Of a stretch of 64,000 nt of DNA, positions 34,858 to 42,772 are shown one piece after another (positions within the stretch are counted from its first letter, which is position 1; the number at the start of each line of letters is the position of its first letter). Below the pieces are notes generated by a model. It saw only the letters and a list, made by a program, of their open reading frames with translations. It had not been told where the DNA came from and made no database searches. The stretch comes from a virus. A program made the translations under genes and the position numbers. The DNA is taken from positions 3,236-67,235 of IMG/VR virus record IMGVR_UViG_3300029787_000003, one strand, 5' to 3'.

Positions 34858-35106
34858 ATGGCTACATATCCTGTTGTAAATACAAAAAATGGAGATAAGA
34901 AAGAAGTCTCAATGAGTGTACATGATTGGGATCAGTGGTGTGCTGATAACCCTGAGTGGAGTAGAGATTACTCTGATCCATCTACATGTCCGATGGCTGC
35001 AGAAGTGGGAGAATGGAGAGATAAACTACGTAAATCAAAGCCTGGCTGGAACGAAGTTCTGCAGAAAGCATCCAAAGCACCAGGTGCCCGTAATTTGAAA
35101 CTATAA
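34858..35106 (+). CDS. Conserved cyanophage protein, unknown function
   Basis: The 82-aa product begins MATYPVVNTKNGDKKEVSMS (a small beta-hairpin-like start). An aromatic and charged stretch follows (VHDWDQWCADNPEWSRDY), and it ends KPGWNEVLQKASKAPGARNL. I recall this sequence type in many cyanomyoviruses, always near phoH, with no assigned role. One base separates it from phoH. Confidence 0.72.
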   Translation: MATYPVVNTKNGDKKEVSMSVHDWDQWCADNPEWSRDYSDPSTCPMAAEVGEWRDKLRKSKPGWNEVLQKASKAPGARNLKL

Positions 35107-35107
35107 A

Positions 35108-35866
35108 ATGGCCCGTAAAAGAAAAACCTCTGGGGATCAACCTATTGGTGTGGGAATGACTGGTAAACAGATGAAGAGGAAAAAACCTCTGAGTGCTGAT
35201 TATTTGATTGATATCCAACCTCTTACTGATAATCAAAAAAGACTATTTGATTCCTATAAAGAAGGAAAACAAATCGTTGCCTATGGAGCAGCAGGGACAG
35301 GAAAAACTTTCGTTACCCTCTTCAATGCTCTAAAGGACGTTTTAAACCAGAAAACTCCATACGAAAGAATCTATATTGTAAGATCATTAGTCTCTACAAG
35401 AGAGATTGGATTTTTACCTGGTGATTATGAAGATAAATCAGACATCTACCAAGTGCCTTATAAGCACATGGTAAAGTATATGTTCGAAATGAACTCTGAT
35501 GCTGATTTTGAAATGCTTTATGGGAATCTAAAAGCACAGGATACAATTAAATTCTGGAGTACCTCGTTTTTAAGAGGAACTACACTCGATAATGCGATTG
35601 TGATTGTTGATGAATTTCAGAACCTCAATTTCCATGAACTTGATAGTATTATTACCAGAATAGGAGAAAATAGTAAGATATGCTTCTGTGGAGATGCTAG
35701 ACAATCTGATTTACTTAAAACTAATGAGAGAAACGGTATAGTGGACTTTATGAACATCTTGCGTAAAATGAATTCTTTTGATATAATAGAATTTGGAATT
35801 GATGATATCATTCGTTCTGGACTCGTGAAGGAGTATATTATTGCTAAACTTGAAATGGGTATGTAA
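35108..35866 (+). CDS. phoH: PhoH-like P-loop ATPase
   Basis: The 252-aa product has Walker A G60-AAGTGKT67 and Walker B IVIVDEFQN (about residues 164-172). The PhoH-specific segments are IVRSLVSTREIGFLPGD and ICFCGDARQSDLLK (the sensor region). PhoH is widespread in marine phages and is used as a marker gene. Its phage function is unresolved; it may be RNA-linked. A basic N-terminal tail (residues 1-27) precedes the core. The downstream nuclease overlaps its stop by one base. Confidence 0.94.
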   Translation: MARKRKTSGDQPIGVGMTGKQMKRKKPLSADYLIDIQPLTDNQKRLFDSYKEGKQIVAYGAAGTGKTFVTLFNALKDVLNQKTPYERIYIVRSLVSTREIGFLPGDYEDKSDIYQVPYKHMVKYMFEMNSDADFEMLYGNLKAQDTIKFWSTSFLRGTTLDNAIVIVDEFQNLNFHELDSIITRIGENSKICFCGDARQSDLLKTNERNGIVDFMNILRKMNSFDIIEFGIDDIIRSGLVKEYIIAKLEMGM

Positions 35867-36549
35867 TGTTTAAACATGTTGATTTGAGTCTTCCTAAACT
35901 TACTAGGGAGACTATTGATGGAGTTCGTTATTACTCAGTACCAGACGAAGAAGAGTTACTTAAACTTGTTTCAATTACTTCCGTCACTAGCCACTTTAAT
36001 AAAGACATCTTTGTTAATTGGAGAAAGAAGGTAGGTAATGAAGAGGCAGATCGTATCACGAAAGCGGCCACAACCCGTGGAACTGGTATGCACACTCTTA
36101 CGGAACATTATTTAAGTAATGATGAAGTACTTCCAGAGGTTCCTCCTATGTCTGATTTTTTATTTAAAATCTCAAAGGGGGAACTTAACAAAATAGATAA
36201 TATTTACTCTCTTGAGGGTGCCCTATATAGTAAGCAACTTGGTATCGCTGGAACTGTTGATTGTATTGCAGAATATGATGGAGAGTTATCAATAATAGAT
36301 TTTAAAACGTCTAAAAAACCAAAGCCTAAAAAATGGATAGAACATTATTTTGTCCAAGCGATGGCATACGGTTGTATGTTGTATGAATTGAAAAATATAT
36401 CAATTAAAAAATTAGTCATTATTATGGCTTGTGAAAATGGAGAATGTGTAGTTTATGAAGAGTACAACAAAGCAAAGTACATCAAACTTCTCGACAAATA
36501 TATTAGAAAGTTTGTTGGAGATAAATTGGAAATCTATGGAACCGAATAA
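35866..36549 (+). CDS. PD-(D/E)XK exonuclease (RecB/Cas4-like)
   Basis: The 227-aa product shows the RecB-nuclease order: ITSVTSHF, RGTGMHTLTE (about 71-80), Glu117 in SLEGAL, Asp132 in GTVDCIAEYDG, D145-F-K147 in IIDFKTSK, and the Q164-xxx-Y168 motif in YFVQAMAYG. It is a metal-dependent DNA exonuclease candidate. In this setting, next to gp33, gp59 and gp32, a role in host DNA breakdown or recombination is likely. The gp33 gene starts within its last 14 bases. Confidence 0.88.
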   Translation: MFKHVDLSLPKLTRETIDGVRYYSVPDEEELLKLVSITSVTSHFNKDIFVNWRKKVGNEEADRITKAATTRGTGMHTLTEHYLSNDEVLPEVPPMSDFLFKISKGELNKIDNIYSLEGALYSKQLGIAGTVDCIAEYDGELSIIDFKTSKKPKPKKWIEHYFVQAMAYGCMLYELKNISIKKLVIIMACENGECVVYEEYNKAKYIKLLDKYIRKFVGDKLEIYGTE

Positions 36550-36796
36550 AGAACTTGAGCAAGTAATGGAGAAGAAGTTTCTTACTCCTGCTAAATTTGC
36601 AATGGAAATTGAGTCAATAGTATCTAAAGAAGATATGAATTATATTGATGCAATATGTTACTATTGTGAAATCAATGGACTTGAGATAGAATCAGTAACA
36701 AAGTTAGTTTCTAAACCACTCAAAGAGAAATTGAAGTGGGATGCACAGGAACTCAATTTTATGAAAAAGACATCAAGAGCAAAATTGCCTTTATAA
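36536..36796 (+). CDS. 33: Late transcription co-activator gp33
   Basis: The 86-aa product (MEPNKELEQVMEKKFLTPAK...) aligns in pattern with T4 gp33. FAMEIESIVSKEDMNYIDAI corresponds to T4 IIEKMVEEFGMSYLEATTAF, followed by the ESVTKLVSKPLKEKL region. gp33 bridges RNA polymerase, the gp55 sigma and the sliding clamp at late promoters. The start at 36536 is chosen over an upstream ATG that would run inside the nuclease gene. It fits the many late boxes in this window. Confidence 0.85.
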   Translation: MEPNKELEQVMEKKFLTPAKFAMEIESIVSKEDMNYIDAICYYCEINGLEIESVTKLVSKPLKEKLKWDAQELNFMKKTSRAKLPL

Positions 36797-36993
36797 TGCC
36801 TACTAAATCTGAATTAACACATTATCGTCTTCAAGCAATGCTTAGGGAACATAGTTTCCCTGACCTTGAATATATTGGAGAACGCAAGAGTTGGAAATCA
36901 GGAGAACTTGAACATTGGTATCGTATAGGAAAGGCAGAAGTTCCTGTAGATGCTATTACAGAATTGGATATGGAAAAGGATGAAACAGATTGA
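36796..36993 (+). CDS. Conserved-looking small protein, unknown function
   Basis: The ATG at 36796 overlaps the gp33 stop (TAATG), giving 65 aa: MPTKSELTHYRLQAMLREHS, then YIGERKSWKSGELEHWYRIG and an acidic end. A basic aromatic helix pair is likely. No family recognised; position between gp33 and gp59 suggests a replication/transcription accessory. Confidence 0.6.
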   Translation: MPTKSELTHYRLQAMLREHSFPDLEYIGERKSWKSGELEHWYRIGKAEVPVDAITELDMEKDETD

Positions 36994-37606
36994 AGTATTG
37001 CCTCAGACCATATATCAGTTTGAAGCAGATCCAAGGATCACAGAAACAGCATTAGAATTACTTAAAAAAGAAGAATTAATTCAACAGGGAAATGCTGAGG
37101 GTTATGAAGTTTCTGGAATGACTGAAGATGCTCGTCTTAATCTTAGGCCTGAATATGCAGATATCATGGATTGGATTCATGAGTGTTTAGATGAAGTAAG
37201 ATTAATAAAGAATTTGCAATGTGAACGTCTACAAATTACTCAGTCTTGGGGTGTTACTACCACATATAATACACACCAATATAAGCATTATCACACCAAC
37301 TCTTATATCAGTGGTGTTTTTTATTTGACAAATTCACCTACAGGAACTACACTATATCATAATAGTATATGGGAACAGGAGAATCCTCCATTGATGACTG
37401 TTAGACATCTTGCAGAGTCTCGTGATCTTACCCATAAAGTACGTGCAAAAGCAGGTACTTTAGTTTTATTTCCTTCTGCCTTAGAGCATGAAGTAAGACC
37501 AAGTAAAGATTTTGGTGATAGATACACTCTAGTCATTAATGCCTTTCCTTCTGGTAAAATAGGAAATTTTAGAATGTTCAATGGAATAGAAATTGAGATT
37601 AAATGA
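36980..37606 (+). CDS. 2OG-Fe(II) oxygenase (TIGR02466-like)
   Basis: With the ATG at 36980 the product is 208 aa. The metal region is THQYKHYHTNSYISGVFYLT (His cluster followed by SGVFYL). The distal His is in SALEHEVRPS, and RYTLVINAF carries the 2OG-binding Arg. The layout matches the dioxygenase at 2255. It lies between gp33 and gp59 and overlaps the latter by 4 bases, so it is part of the replication block rather than a fibre cluster. Target unknown. Confidence 0.8.
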   Translation: MKQIEVLPQTIYQFEADPRITETALELLKKEELIQQGNAEGYEVSGMTEDARLNLRPEYADIMDWIHECLDEVRLIKNLQCERLQITQSWGVTTTYNTHQYKHYHTNSYISGVFYLTNSPTGTTLYHNSIWEQENPPLMTVRHLAESRDLTHKVRAKAGTLVLFPSALEHEVRPSKDFGDRYTLVINAFPSGKIGNFRMFNGIEIEIK

Positions 37607-38199
37607 AAGTGACTCCATTTGAAACCTATCAAACTTATCTCTCTATGAAAAGTCATTTTACTAACCCCAAGTATGACTTTATAAAATATGGTGGTAAGTC
37701 AAGGGCTACAATGTCTGCCTTTAACAAAAGGAAAGACAAATACTGGTTTGAAAAGACATCCAGAAAATACTCTGACGAAGAAATCGTAAACTTTTTATTA
37801 GCAAACTTTGTAACAACCGATAACCCACAAAACTTATGGATTGGAGAAATTATAAATTCTGGAGAAAGAACATACGCAGACTGGAAAAGACGCAAACAGA
37901 GTTTGACGTACTTATTCAAAGAACAAACAGAGAAATTGGTTTGCGAAAACAACTTAGAAGAAGTATTCGATTGCTCGAAGGGACACCCATTAGTCCTAAA
38001 AAGATATCTGGGTGGAGAGATCTCGCTAGAAACGCTTACAATACTGGAAAAGGTCTTTTCTTTCGCAAAAAACTTTGATAAGAAACTAAAAGATCCTGTG
38101 TGGGAATCCGTCAGTTTAAAGATAAAAAAGTACATTCCTTTTATAAATATTAATGTATTCCATTATAAAAACGTATTAAGAGATATTATCAATGAGTGA
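37603..38199 (+). CDS. 59: DNA helicase loader gp59
   Basis: The 198-aa product loads the gp41 replicative helicase onto gp32-covered DNA in T4. Matches to T4 gp59 are visible along the length: YLSMKSHFTNPKYDFIKYGG, FNKRKDKYWFEKTSRKYSDE, NLWIGEI, and near the end WESVSLKIKKYIPFI. T4 gp59 is 217 aa. It lies three genes before its partner gp32. It overlaps both neighbours by ATGA-type junctions. Confidence 0.9.
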   Translation: MKVTPFETYQTYLSMKSHFTNPKYDFIKYGGKSRATMSAFNKRKDKYWFEKTSRKYSDEEIVNFLLANFVTTDNPQNLWIGEIINSGERTYADWKRRKQSLTYLFKEQTEKLVCENNLEEVFDCSKGHPLVLKRYLGGEISLETLTILEKVFSFAKNFDKKLKDPVWESVSLKIKKYIPFININVFHYKNVLRDIINE

Positions 38200-38524
38200 A
38201 TTTTTCCAATCAGAAATGGTTCGTGAAGAACTAAAAGTTATCAACGAACTTCAACAAGATGTTTATGGTTCACTCATGAATTTCAACATAATGCCTCATG
38301 ACGAAAAACTGGAACACATTGAAAAATTAAGTTCTTTACTTGAAAAGCAAAAGGTCATGTACACAAGATTATCCTTGTCTGATGATCCAGAAGCAGATGA
38401 TATGAAAAAGAATTTAGAGAAATCACTTACCGTGTTGGGTTTCCCAGAAGGTACTGATATGATCACACTTTTTAATGGAATGGCTAAGACCATTCAACAA
38501 ATGAAAGACCATCTTGACAATTAA
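38192..38524 (+). CDS. DUF1825-type protein
   Basis: The 110-aa product resembles the DUF1825 family of cyanobacteria and cyanophages: FFQSEMVREELKVINELQQD near the start, then the segment KQKVMYTRLSLSDDPEADDM and a C-terminal helix with IQQMKDHLDN. The whole protein is predicted helical. Function unknown. Its end contains the -35 box of the gp32 promoter. Confidence 0.82.
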   Translation: MSEFFQSEMVREELKVINELQQDVYGSLMNFNIMPHDEKLEHIEKLSSLLEKQKVMYTRLSLSDDPEADDMKKNLEKSLTVLGFPEGTDMITLFNGMAKTIQQMKDHLDN

Positions 38525-38542
38525 GTCAATGTATGGTATAAT
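38514..38542 (+). promoter_or_regulatory. Consensus sigma70 promoter of gp32 (TTGACA - 17 bp - TATAAT)
   Basis: Both hexamers are perfect: TTGACA at 38514-38519 and TATAAT at 38537-38542 with a 17-bp spacer. It overlaps the end of the DUF1825-type gene and lies 39 bp before the gp32 ATG. Two tandem CCAATTAAT copies (38551-38569 region) follow in the 5' UTR. Confidence 0.88.
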
Positions 38543-38581
38543 ACAAACATCCAATTAATCCAATTAATCCGAGGTATCCTA

Positions 38582-39499
38582 ATGTCTTTCGCAGACTTAA
38601 AAAAACAATCTAAACTTGGTTCACTGACTGCAAAGTTAGTTAAAGAAGTTGAGAAAATGAATAACAACGGTGCATCAGGCGATGACCGTATGTGGAAATT
38701 AGACGTAGATAAATCAGGTAACGGTTATGCTGTTATTAGATTTCTACCTGCACCAAATGGTGAAGATCTTCCATTCGTAAAACTATACTCTCATGCCTTT
38801 CAAGGGCCTGGCGGTTGGTATATCGAAAATAGTTTGACTACTCTTGGTCAAAAAGATCCTGTTTCTGAGTACAATACCCAACTCTGGAACAATGGTACAG
38901 ACGCAGGTAAAGATACTGCACGTAAACAGAAACGTAAACTCACTTACATTAGTAACATCTATGTTGTGAAGGATCCTGCTAATCCTGAGAATGAAGGTAA
39001 GACTTTCTTATACAAATATGGTAAGAAAATCTTTGATAAACTCACTGCAGCAATGCAACCTGAGTTCGAAGATGAAGAAGCAATTGATCCATTTGATTTC
39101 TGGCAAGGTGCTAACTTCAAGTTGAAGGCTAAAAACGTTGCAGGTTACAGAAACTATGATTCTTCCGAGTTCGCTGCTCAAAGTCCATTATTAGACGATG
39201 ATGAAGCAATGGAAGGGTTGTGGAAGAAGCAAGCATCACTTCAAGAATTTGTAGGTGCTGACCAGTTCAAATCATATGAAGATTTGAAGAAACGTCTAGG
39301 TTACGTATTAGGTAACAAGACTTCTGCACGTCCTGCATTTGATGATGAATTAGAAGACTTAAGTGAAGGCCTAAACAAGGCAGAACAAGTTGTTGCTGAC
39401 GCAGTTAAAGCAACTCCCACACCAGTAAGTGTTGGAGTTCCTGATGAAGAAGCGGAGGATGATACACTATCATACTTTGCGAAACTCGCATCAGAATAA
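38582..39499 (+). CDS. 32: Single-stranded DNA-binding protein gp32
   Basis: The 305-aa product coats ssDNA in replication and recombination. The N-terminal cooperativity motif is basic KKQSKLGSLTAKL (LAST-type). The OB core includes VIRFLPAPNG and GPGGWYIENSLTTLGQKDPVS. The C-terminus is acidic and partner-binding (DEEAEDDTLSYFAKLASE). The T4 zinc ligands (three Cys and a His) are absent; there is no Cys in the whole protein, as in other cyanophage gp32 proteins I recall. It has a consensus promoter and a terminator of its own. Confidence 0.95.
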   Translation: MSFADLKKQSKLGSLTAKLVKEVEKMNNNGASGDDRMWKLDVDKSGNGYAVIRFLPAPNGEDLPFVKLYSHAFQGPGGWYIENSLTTLGQKDPVSEYNTQLWNNGTDAGKDTARKQKRKLTYISNIYVVKDPANPENEGKTFLYKYGKKIFDKLTAAMQPEFEDEEAIDPFDFWQGANFKLKAKNVAGYRNYDSSEFAAQSPLLDDDEAMEGLWKKQASLQEFVGADQFKSYEDLKKRLGYVLGNKTSARPAFDDELEDLSEGLNKAEQVVADAVKATPTPVSVGVPDEEAEDDTLSYFAKLASE

Positions 39500-39507
39500 A
39501 CAATAAG

Positions 39508-39533
39508 AAAGGGGTCGTGAGACCCCTTTTTTT
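39508..39533. terminator. Intrinsic terminator between convergent genes
   Basis: AAAGGGGTC/GACCCCTTT (9-bp stem, GTGA tetraloop) followed by T's terminates gp32. The gp53 gene converges from the other strand and its stop codon (39532-39534) touches the T-run. The - strand side has a weaker TTTCTT tail, so partial two-way function is possible. Confidence 0.9.
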
Positions 39534-40191
39534 ATGCTGTTGTAATTCTAGTATTTTCTGTCTTACTTAATTTATCACCTAATCGTTGAGAAGATTTTTG
39601 AATTATCATTATATCTCTCATATCATTAACAAATTGATTAAGATAACGTTTTTTGAGAATATTTATAGAACTCTTATCAATATTTTTCTTTAGTTCATAT
39701 TCAAAATTAGTAAGTCCTGTGATCGTATCTACAGAAAGTGGTGTTATGTATTGATTATTATAATAATAAGTAACTGAAAAATTACCATCAACTCTTTGAC
39801 CTTCAGGAAGAATCATTCTCCCATCCCCATCTACAATTTCCTTTGTCTCATAGTGACGAACAGCATTTATATTTGCACCATACTTATCTGTACAGAAATT
39901 AAATAATTCTTGATTAGTTAGAGGCCAATCATCTCTAACATTTAAAATTCCTGCAGTTAATAAAACAACCCAGTCGAATTTATCATCGCCATATAATTCT
40001 TCTGCAATAGTATCAGGTCTAGCACCCTCTCGAATTTCATACTTATCAAAGACAGTAAATAAACCCTCTAAATCATCACGTACTTTATTTCTTCTAAAAA
40101 GGTTTTTAACTACAACGTAACTTTGTGATGAAAGACTATCAGATAAAAAATTCTGATATGCTACATCTGGTAACTCTCTAAAATATCCCAT
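39532..40191 (-). CDS. 53: Baseplate wedge protein gp53
   Basis: The 219-aa product matches T4 gp53 in order: an N-terminal region ending LFRRNKVRDD, YEIREGARPDTIAEELYGDDKFDWVVLL (T4 has GSPRPEELANAIYGNPQLYWVLL), a segment with LTNQELFNF, and an I-S-S-INILKKRYLNQFVNDMRDI end. gp53 joins wedges around the hub in the T4 baseplate. Its start overlaps the gp48 stop by one base. Confidence 0.9.
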   Translation of the reverse strand: MGYFRELPDVAYQNFLSDSLSSQSYVVVKNLFRRNKVRDDLEGLFTVFDKYEIREGARPDTIAEELYGDDKFDWVVLLTAGILNVRDDWPLTNQELFNFCTDKYGANINAVRHYETKEIVDGDGRMILPEGQRVDGNFSVTYYYNNQYITPLSVDTITGLTNFEYELKKNIDKSSINILKKRYLNQFVNDMRDIMIIQKSSQRLGDKLSKTENTRITTA

Positions 40192-41129
40192 TAGAATCCA
40201 ACTCCGTCTGAACTATCACCGTATGCTCCATAATCTTCATTGTAAACTGGGGTAAGTTCTTTAAAAGTTAAACCCATAGTCATAGCAACTGGTGAACCAT
40301 CATTATATGTTGCCCAAGTTCCATCTGCAGTAAAATTAATATTACAAGATTGTAATGCACATAATTTAATTCTATTCAAATAATCTTGTGCTTTTCCAAG
40401 ATATTGAATTTCAAAAACTTTTGGTGTTTTTATCATAGCAGCACCAGAACCTTCTGGAGCCATATTTCTTTTAAATGCCTTAATTATAGTTCTTACAGTC
40501 TCTGCTTCTTTTTGAAATCTTGGTGTGAATTTAAAAGTGAAACTGAAAGTTCTAAGAGTTGGCCCTTTAAATAACAATTCCATATTTGGATTTATTACTT
40601 GACCTGAACCTCTTGCTGTTAGATCATCAACACTAATATTACCTCCAACAGAATTAACAGCCTGTGCTGCAAAATAATTTTTAACTAAAGGACTATCTTT
40701 AAGACCATTAACCATATTTGTTATTGACTTACCAGCTTCTTCTGTATTTCCACCTATCAAACCACCAGCAGCATCAACACCAGCTGCTTGCAGAAAATTC
40801 ATATTACCTTGACCCCAGTTAGCACTGTTACTATCTTGTAGTTGTGCGGGTATTGGTAAAATAATATTACCTAGTAAATCTGATTTTAATGAATTACTAT
40901 CTTTTGTTACAACACCTGCTCGTTTATATTTGAAAATAGTAAATTTTAGAAAATCTTGAGTATTATCTATTGTGCTATATGGATACCTCAAACCTGTAGG
41001 CAATTTCTCTGGTGCTGCTGGCTTTGGCTTAGCAGTAATCAGTGACTCATATTCTTTTATAGATTTATTATTTGACGTTACAGTACTTTTGGGTGCACCC
41101 AATTCGTCTGTTTGTCCTGCAGGTAACAT
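40191..41129 (-). CDS. 48: Baseplate tail-tube cap protein gp48
   Basis: The 312-aa product has gp48-type sequence: DFLKFTIFKYKRAG, NIILPIPAQLQDSNSANWG, MELLFKGPTLRTFSFTFKFTPR, KAFKRNMAPEG and QSCNINFTADGTWATYNDG, then GLTFKELTPVYNEDY. gp48 completes the baseplate centre and caps it for tail-tube growth. It has a perfect late promoter box (TATAAATA) 19 bp upstream on the same strand. Confidence 0.9.
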   Translation of the reverse strand: MLPAGQTDELGAPKSTVTSNNKSIKEYESLITAKPKPAAPEKLPTGLRYPYSTIDNTQDFLKFTIFKYKRAGVVTKDSNSLKSDLLGNIILPIPAQLQDSNSANWGQGNMNFLQAAGVDAAGGLIGGNTEEAGKSITNMVNGLKDSPLVKNYFAAQAVNSVGGNISVDDLTARGSGQVINPNMELLFKGPTLRTFSFTFKFTPRFQKEAETVRTIIKAFKRNMAPEGSGAAMIKTPKVFEIQYLGKAQDYLNRIKLCALQSCNINFTADGTWATYNDGSPVAMTMGLTFKELTPVYNEDYGAYGDSSDGVGF

Positions 41130-41143
41130 TATTAGCTCTTTTT

Positions 41144-41617
41144 TTATCTATTTATACGGATATTCTGAAAAGGTATCTCTCTTGCGTCTGGAAGTTCCTC
41201 AGCAGTGATTAAATATAGTCCACCAGCGATCTCATCCCATGTATATTGTCTCATTTGACCCCAATGATAGTTCAATCCTTTAAATCCCCAACTAAACACA
41301 TTTGATACTGCAACTAAAGGGTTTTGATCATATTGAATATTCGGTGTTTTAGGTTGATATACAAAACAATAGTAATTTCCTGCTGTTGGTACTTTACCAC
41401 CTTCACGTAATGCATTCATTACTTCTAACATCAAATCATCTCCACTTTCAGTACCAGTTACACTATCCATAACACCACGAAGTCTATTTAATTTAGCATT
41501 GGTAGGTCTTCTTTCTATTTGATTTGCAGGAACAGGTAAACCCGTATATTGGCCAGGTTTAGTGGGACTCCTAGCATCAATCTCTGCTTTTATCTCTTCA
41601 TAACTTTGTTTAGACAT
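41144..41617 (-). CDS. Conserved cyanophage structural-type protein, unknown function
   Basis: The 157-aa product has a Pro-rich N-terminus. A globular region follows with YYCFVYQPKTPNIQYDQNPL, VFSWGFKGLNYHWGQMRQYTWDE and a C-terminal IPFQNIRINR. I recall this Trp-rich sequence type in cyanophages beside gp4 and gp48. It has no T4 name that I can assign. Its neighbours suggest a head-completion or baseplate part. Confidence 0.65.
   Translation of the reverse strand: MSKQSYEEIKAEIDARSPTKPGQYTGLPVPANQIERRPTNAKLNRLRGVMDSVTGTESGDDLMLEVMNALREGGKVPTAGNYYCFVYQPKTPNIQYDQNPLVAVSNVFSWGFKGLNYHWGQMRQYTWDEIAGGLYLITAEELPDAREIPFQNIRINR
41149..41156 (-). promoter_or_regulatory. Perfect T4 late promoter box TATAAATA (- strand)
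   Basis: The - strand reads TATAAATA here, inside the last codons of the upstream gene and 19 bp before the gp48 start. It would drive gp48 and gp53. Confidence 0.7.
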
Positions 41618-42054
41618 TACTTGATACCTAATTCGTCCTCTGTTAATACTTTAAATTCCCACATACGGTCAGCACAATAATCTCTTGCTGCCTTCCATTT
41701 TGCTTGATTTCTAGCATATTCATAAACTTCGTAGATATACCCTTTTGTCTTCTTTTTTTGAGGTTTGGGTTCTACGCATTGTTTTTTTGGTTTTACCTCA
41801 ATCAAATATTTTTTAATATGACCCTTTGATTCTTTGACTTTAATATAAAAATCTGGAAAGTATCTATGGATCCTATTATCAAGAGGAGATCTGTAAGGAA
41901 GGAATATTTCTTCACTTCCCCATTCTAAAATATTTTCGTTTTTATCGCAGTAAACCATGAATTTACGTTCCCATAAAGAACGGTAAATTATGTTTCGAAA
42001 GTTACCTTTATACTTTAATGGGTTACTTGGTTGATATCTTCCTTTGTAAGACAC
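41617..42054 (-). CDS. 4: Head completion protein gp4 (nuclease-like fold)
   Basis: The 145-aa product starts at GTG (42054). Its sequence follows T4 gp4: YQPSNPLKYKG, SLWERKFMVYCDKN, WGSEEIFLPY, RYFPDFYIK, YLIEVKPKKQ, and a basic segment followed by AKWKAARDYCADRMWEF. The FPDF...IEVKPKKQ spacing is that of a TnsA/PD-(D/E)XK fold (Asp68, Glu86, Lys88; Glu30 in SLWE). gp4 completes packaged heads in T4. It is the first gene of the - strand operon, from a late box at 42081-42087. Confidence 0.9.
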   Translation of the reverse strand: MSYKGRYQPSNPLKYKGNFRNIIYRSLWERKFMVYCDKNENILEWGSEEIFLPYRSPLDNRIHRYFPDFYIKVKESKGHIKKYLIEVKPKKQCVEPKPQKKKTKGYIYEVYEYARNQAKWKAARDYCADRMWEFKVLTEDELGIK

Positions 42055-42060
42055 TAAATA
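42054..42060 (+). promoter_or_regulatory. Late promoter box CTAAATA, + strand (divergent pair)
   Basis: CTAAATAGA lies 28 bp before the GTG of the tail-tube gene (42089) and overlaps the first base of the - strand gp4 start codon. Confidence 0.6.
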
Positions 42061-42080
42061 GAAATATAATAATATAAGTA

Positions 42081-42087
42081 TATTTAG
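42081..42087 (-). promoter_or_regulatory. Late promoter box CTAAATA, - strand (divergent pair)
   Basis: The - strand reads CTAAATATA from 42087 down, 26 bp before the gp4 GTG (42054). With the + strand box it forms a near-symmetric divergent late promoter pair in 34 bp. Confidence 0.6.
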
Positions 42088-42088
42088 A

Positions 42089-42727
42089 GTGGCAGGACTT
42101 ATTTCAAAATATAAAATGGGTACTCTTACCAGATTAGATCTTGGTAAGGTATCTTTGAATAACCAATATCAAGTACATATCGCAGGTATATCATTTGAAT
42201 TAAAAAGATATCTTCAGCAATATTATGATATACCTAATGATTATGCAAATGGTAATAAGGTTGGTATAATGTGTGCTGAAGCTACATTACCTACTAGCTC
42301 ATTTGCTACATCAGAAGTTAAAGATAATTATCATGGAATCAATCAACAGTTTGCACATACAAGAATATATGTTGATAGTGATTTCTCATTTTACGTAGAT
42401 TCGGATTATAATGTTCTTAAATTTTTTGAAGGATGGATGGATTATGTTGCAGGTGATGATAATTTTAGAGGTATCACCCGTACTGATGATGCAAACTATT
42501 ATAGAAGATTAAACTATCCTATGAACAGAGATACTAAGATAGGATATAAGTCTGGATCATTAACTATTACAAAATTTGAAAAGAATTTAGATCCAAAGAA
42601 AAGTATTACTTATGAATATGTAAATGCTTTTCCAAAGTCAATGACTTCAATACCTGTTCAATATGGTGGGGCTGATCTTGTAAAAGTAAATGTTCAGTTT
42701 GCATACGATAGATACAGGATGAAATAA
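42089..42727 (+). CDS. Tail-tube-fold protein (gp54/gp19-like)
   Basis: The 212-aa product starts at GTG. It has tail-tube features: CAEATLPTSSFATSEVKDNY followed by INQQFAHTRIYVD, then DFSFYVDSDYNVLKFFEGWMDYV, RRLNYPMNRDT and YEYVNAFPKSMTSIP, and it ends KVNVQFAYDRYRMK. These match gp19-like tail tube proteins. Because it sits next to baseplate genes rather than with a sheath gene, gp54 (tube initiator) is the more likely identity; gp19 cannot be excluded. The fold assignment is firm, the name is not. Confidence 0.75.
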   Translation: MAGLISKYKMGTLTRLDLGKVSLNNQYQVHIAGISFELKRYLQQYYDIPNDYANGNKVGIMCAEATLPTSSFATSEVKDNYHGINQQFAHTRIYVDSDFSFYVDSDYNVLKFFEGWMDYVAGDDNFRGITRTDDANYYRRLNYPMNRDTKIGYKSGSLTITKFEKNLDPKKSITYEYVNAFPKSMTSIPVQYGGADLVKVNVQFAYDRYRMK

Positions 42728-42772
42728 AAAGTTTGTAAAACCCGTATATATAATATACTGAAATTATAAATT

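Noticed and set aside
37653-38135. 160-codon antisense ORF
   Set aside because: Fully opposite gp59, whose identity is firm; composition is typical of a shadow frame.
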